Of a DNA stretch of 5,841 nucleotides, positions 5,716 to 5,841 are shown in pieces. Source of the DNA: Myxococcales bacterium (GTDB lineage Bacteria; Myxococcota; Polyangia; Polyangiales; Polyangiaceae). The DNA lies in the NCBI GenBank assembly GCA_020430865.1, contig JAGQIY010000540.1:1-5841 (forward strand), read 5' to 3'. A program made the position numbers and the translations under genes. The notes below the pieces were generated by a model, which had not been told where the DNA came from, searched no databases, and saw nothing but the letters and a program-made list of their open reading frames with translations. Position 1 is the stretch's first letter, and every line of letters begins with the position of its first letter.

Positions 5716-5841
5716 CCGCACAGCCACACGACCGCACAGCCACACGACCGCACAGCCACACGACCGCACAGCCACACGACCGCACAGCCACACGACCGCA
5801 CAGCCACACGACCGCACAGCCACACGACCGCACAGCCACAC
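5716..5841. repeat. Perfect 16-bp tandem array, continuing past the window edge
   Basis: The unit CCGCACAGCCACACGA repeats without a single mismatch for 126 bp (7.9 units); the core CAGCCACA starts at 5721, 5737, 5753, 5769, 5785, 5801, 5817 and 5833. The plus strand contains no T at all across the array (per unit 8 C, 5 A, 3 G). Because 16 is not a multiple of 3 and the unit makes no stop codon, all six frames stay open through it. The array starts 8 bp after the last stop codon. There are no spacers, so this is not CRISPR. Confidence 0.95.

Noticed and set aside
5336..5839. Minus-strand frames through the tandem array giving a Cys/Val/Trp-rich repeat peptide
   Set aside because: All six frames are open in the array because the unit contains no stop, so openness is not evidence. 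The remainder is antisense to the CX4CH gene.
5716..5841. CRISPR array or intrinsic terminator
   Set aside because: The units are contiguous with no spacers and the unit is only 16 bp, so it is not CRISPR. It lacks a stem and a T-run, so it is not a terminator.

Overview
The window looks like chromosomal DNA of a high-GC deltaproteobacterium in the broad sense, most likely a myxobacterium (Myxococcota, Polyangiales-like). The reasons are strong G/C preference at third codon positions, several lipoproteins and secreted proteins side by side, TPR and PEGA-domain proteins with Asp-Ala-Gly linkers, and c-type-cytochrome-like lipoproteins ending in an 'MP...WI..GA' motif. There is no phage, transposon, CRISPR, tRNA or rRNA signal. 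Taxonomy is inferred from style, not from a marker gene.

Layout, left to right. (1) A minus-strand pair: a three-PEGA-domain TPR envelope protein (930-2603), then an FG-GAP-type lipoprotein (930 down to 1, running off the left edge). The two are joined by a one-base TGATG stop/start overlap. (2) A 415-bp divergent intergenic region (2604-3018) with a candidate sigma70-type promoter, a degenerate 15-bp direct-repeat patch and a strong 9-bp hairpin, all apparently in the leader of the next gene. (3) A plus-strand TPR protein with a C-terminal two-helix anchor (3019-3906). (4) A small acidic, Pro-rich lipoprotein on the minus strand (3954-4427), convergent with the previous gene across 47 bp that hold no clear terminator. 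(5) A second divergent region (4428-4618) with a dyad and a weak candidate promoter. (6) Two adjacent plus-strand lipoproteins (4619-5170 and 5171-5707) that are paralogues of each other and resemble single-haem cytochrome c domains with unusual CX5CH and CX4CH attachment motifs. (7) A perfect 16-bp tandem array from 5716 to the right edge.

Every gene encodes a predicted exported protein: four have lipobox-type signals and two have Sec signal peptides plus C-terminal membrane helices. The window therefore reads as a cell-envelope neighbourhood of at least four transcription units, not one operon. The two TPR proteins flanking the first divergent region share an architecture and a 19-residue C-terminal tail, so they look related. 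Nothing in the sequence ties the cytochrome-like pair to the TPR/PEGA/FG-GAP genes beyond proximity. No gene could be given a firm gene symbol.
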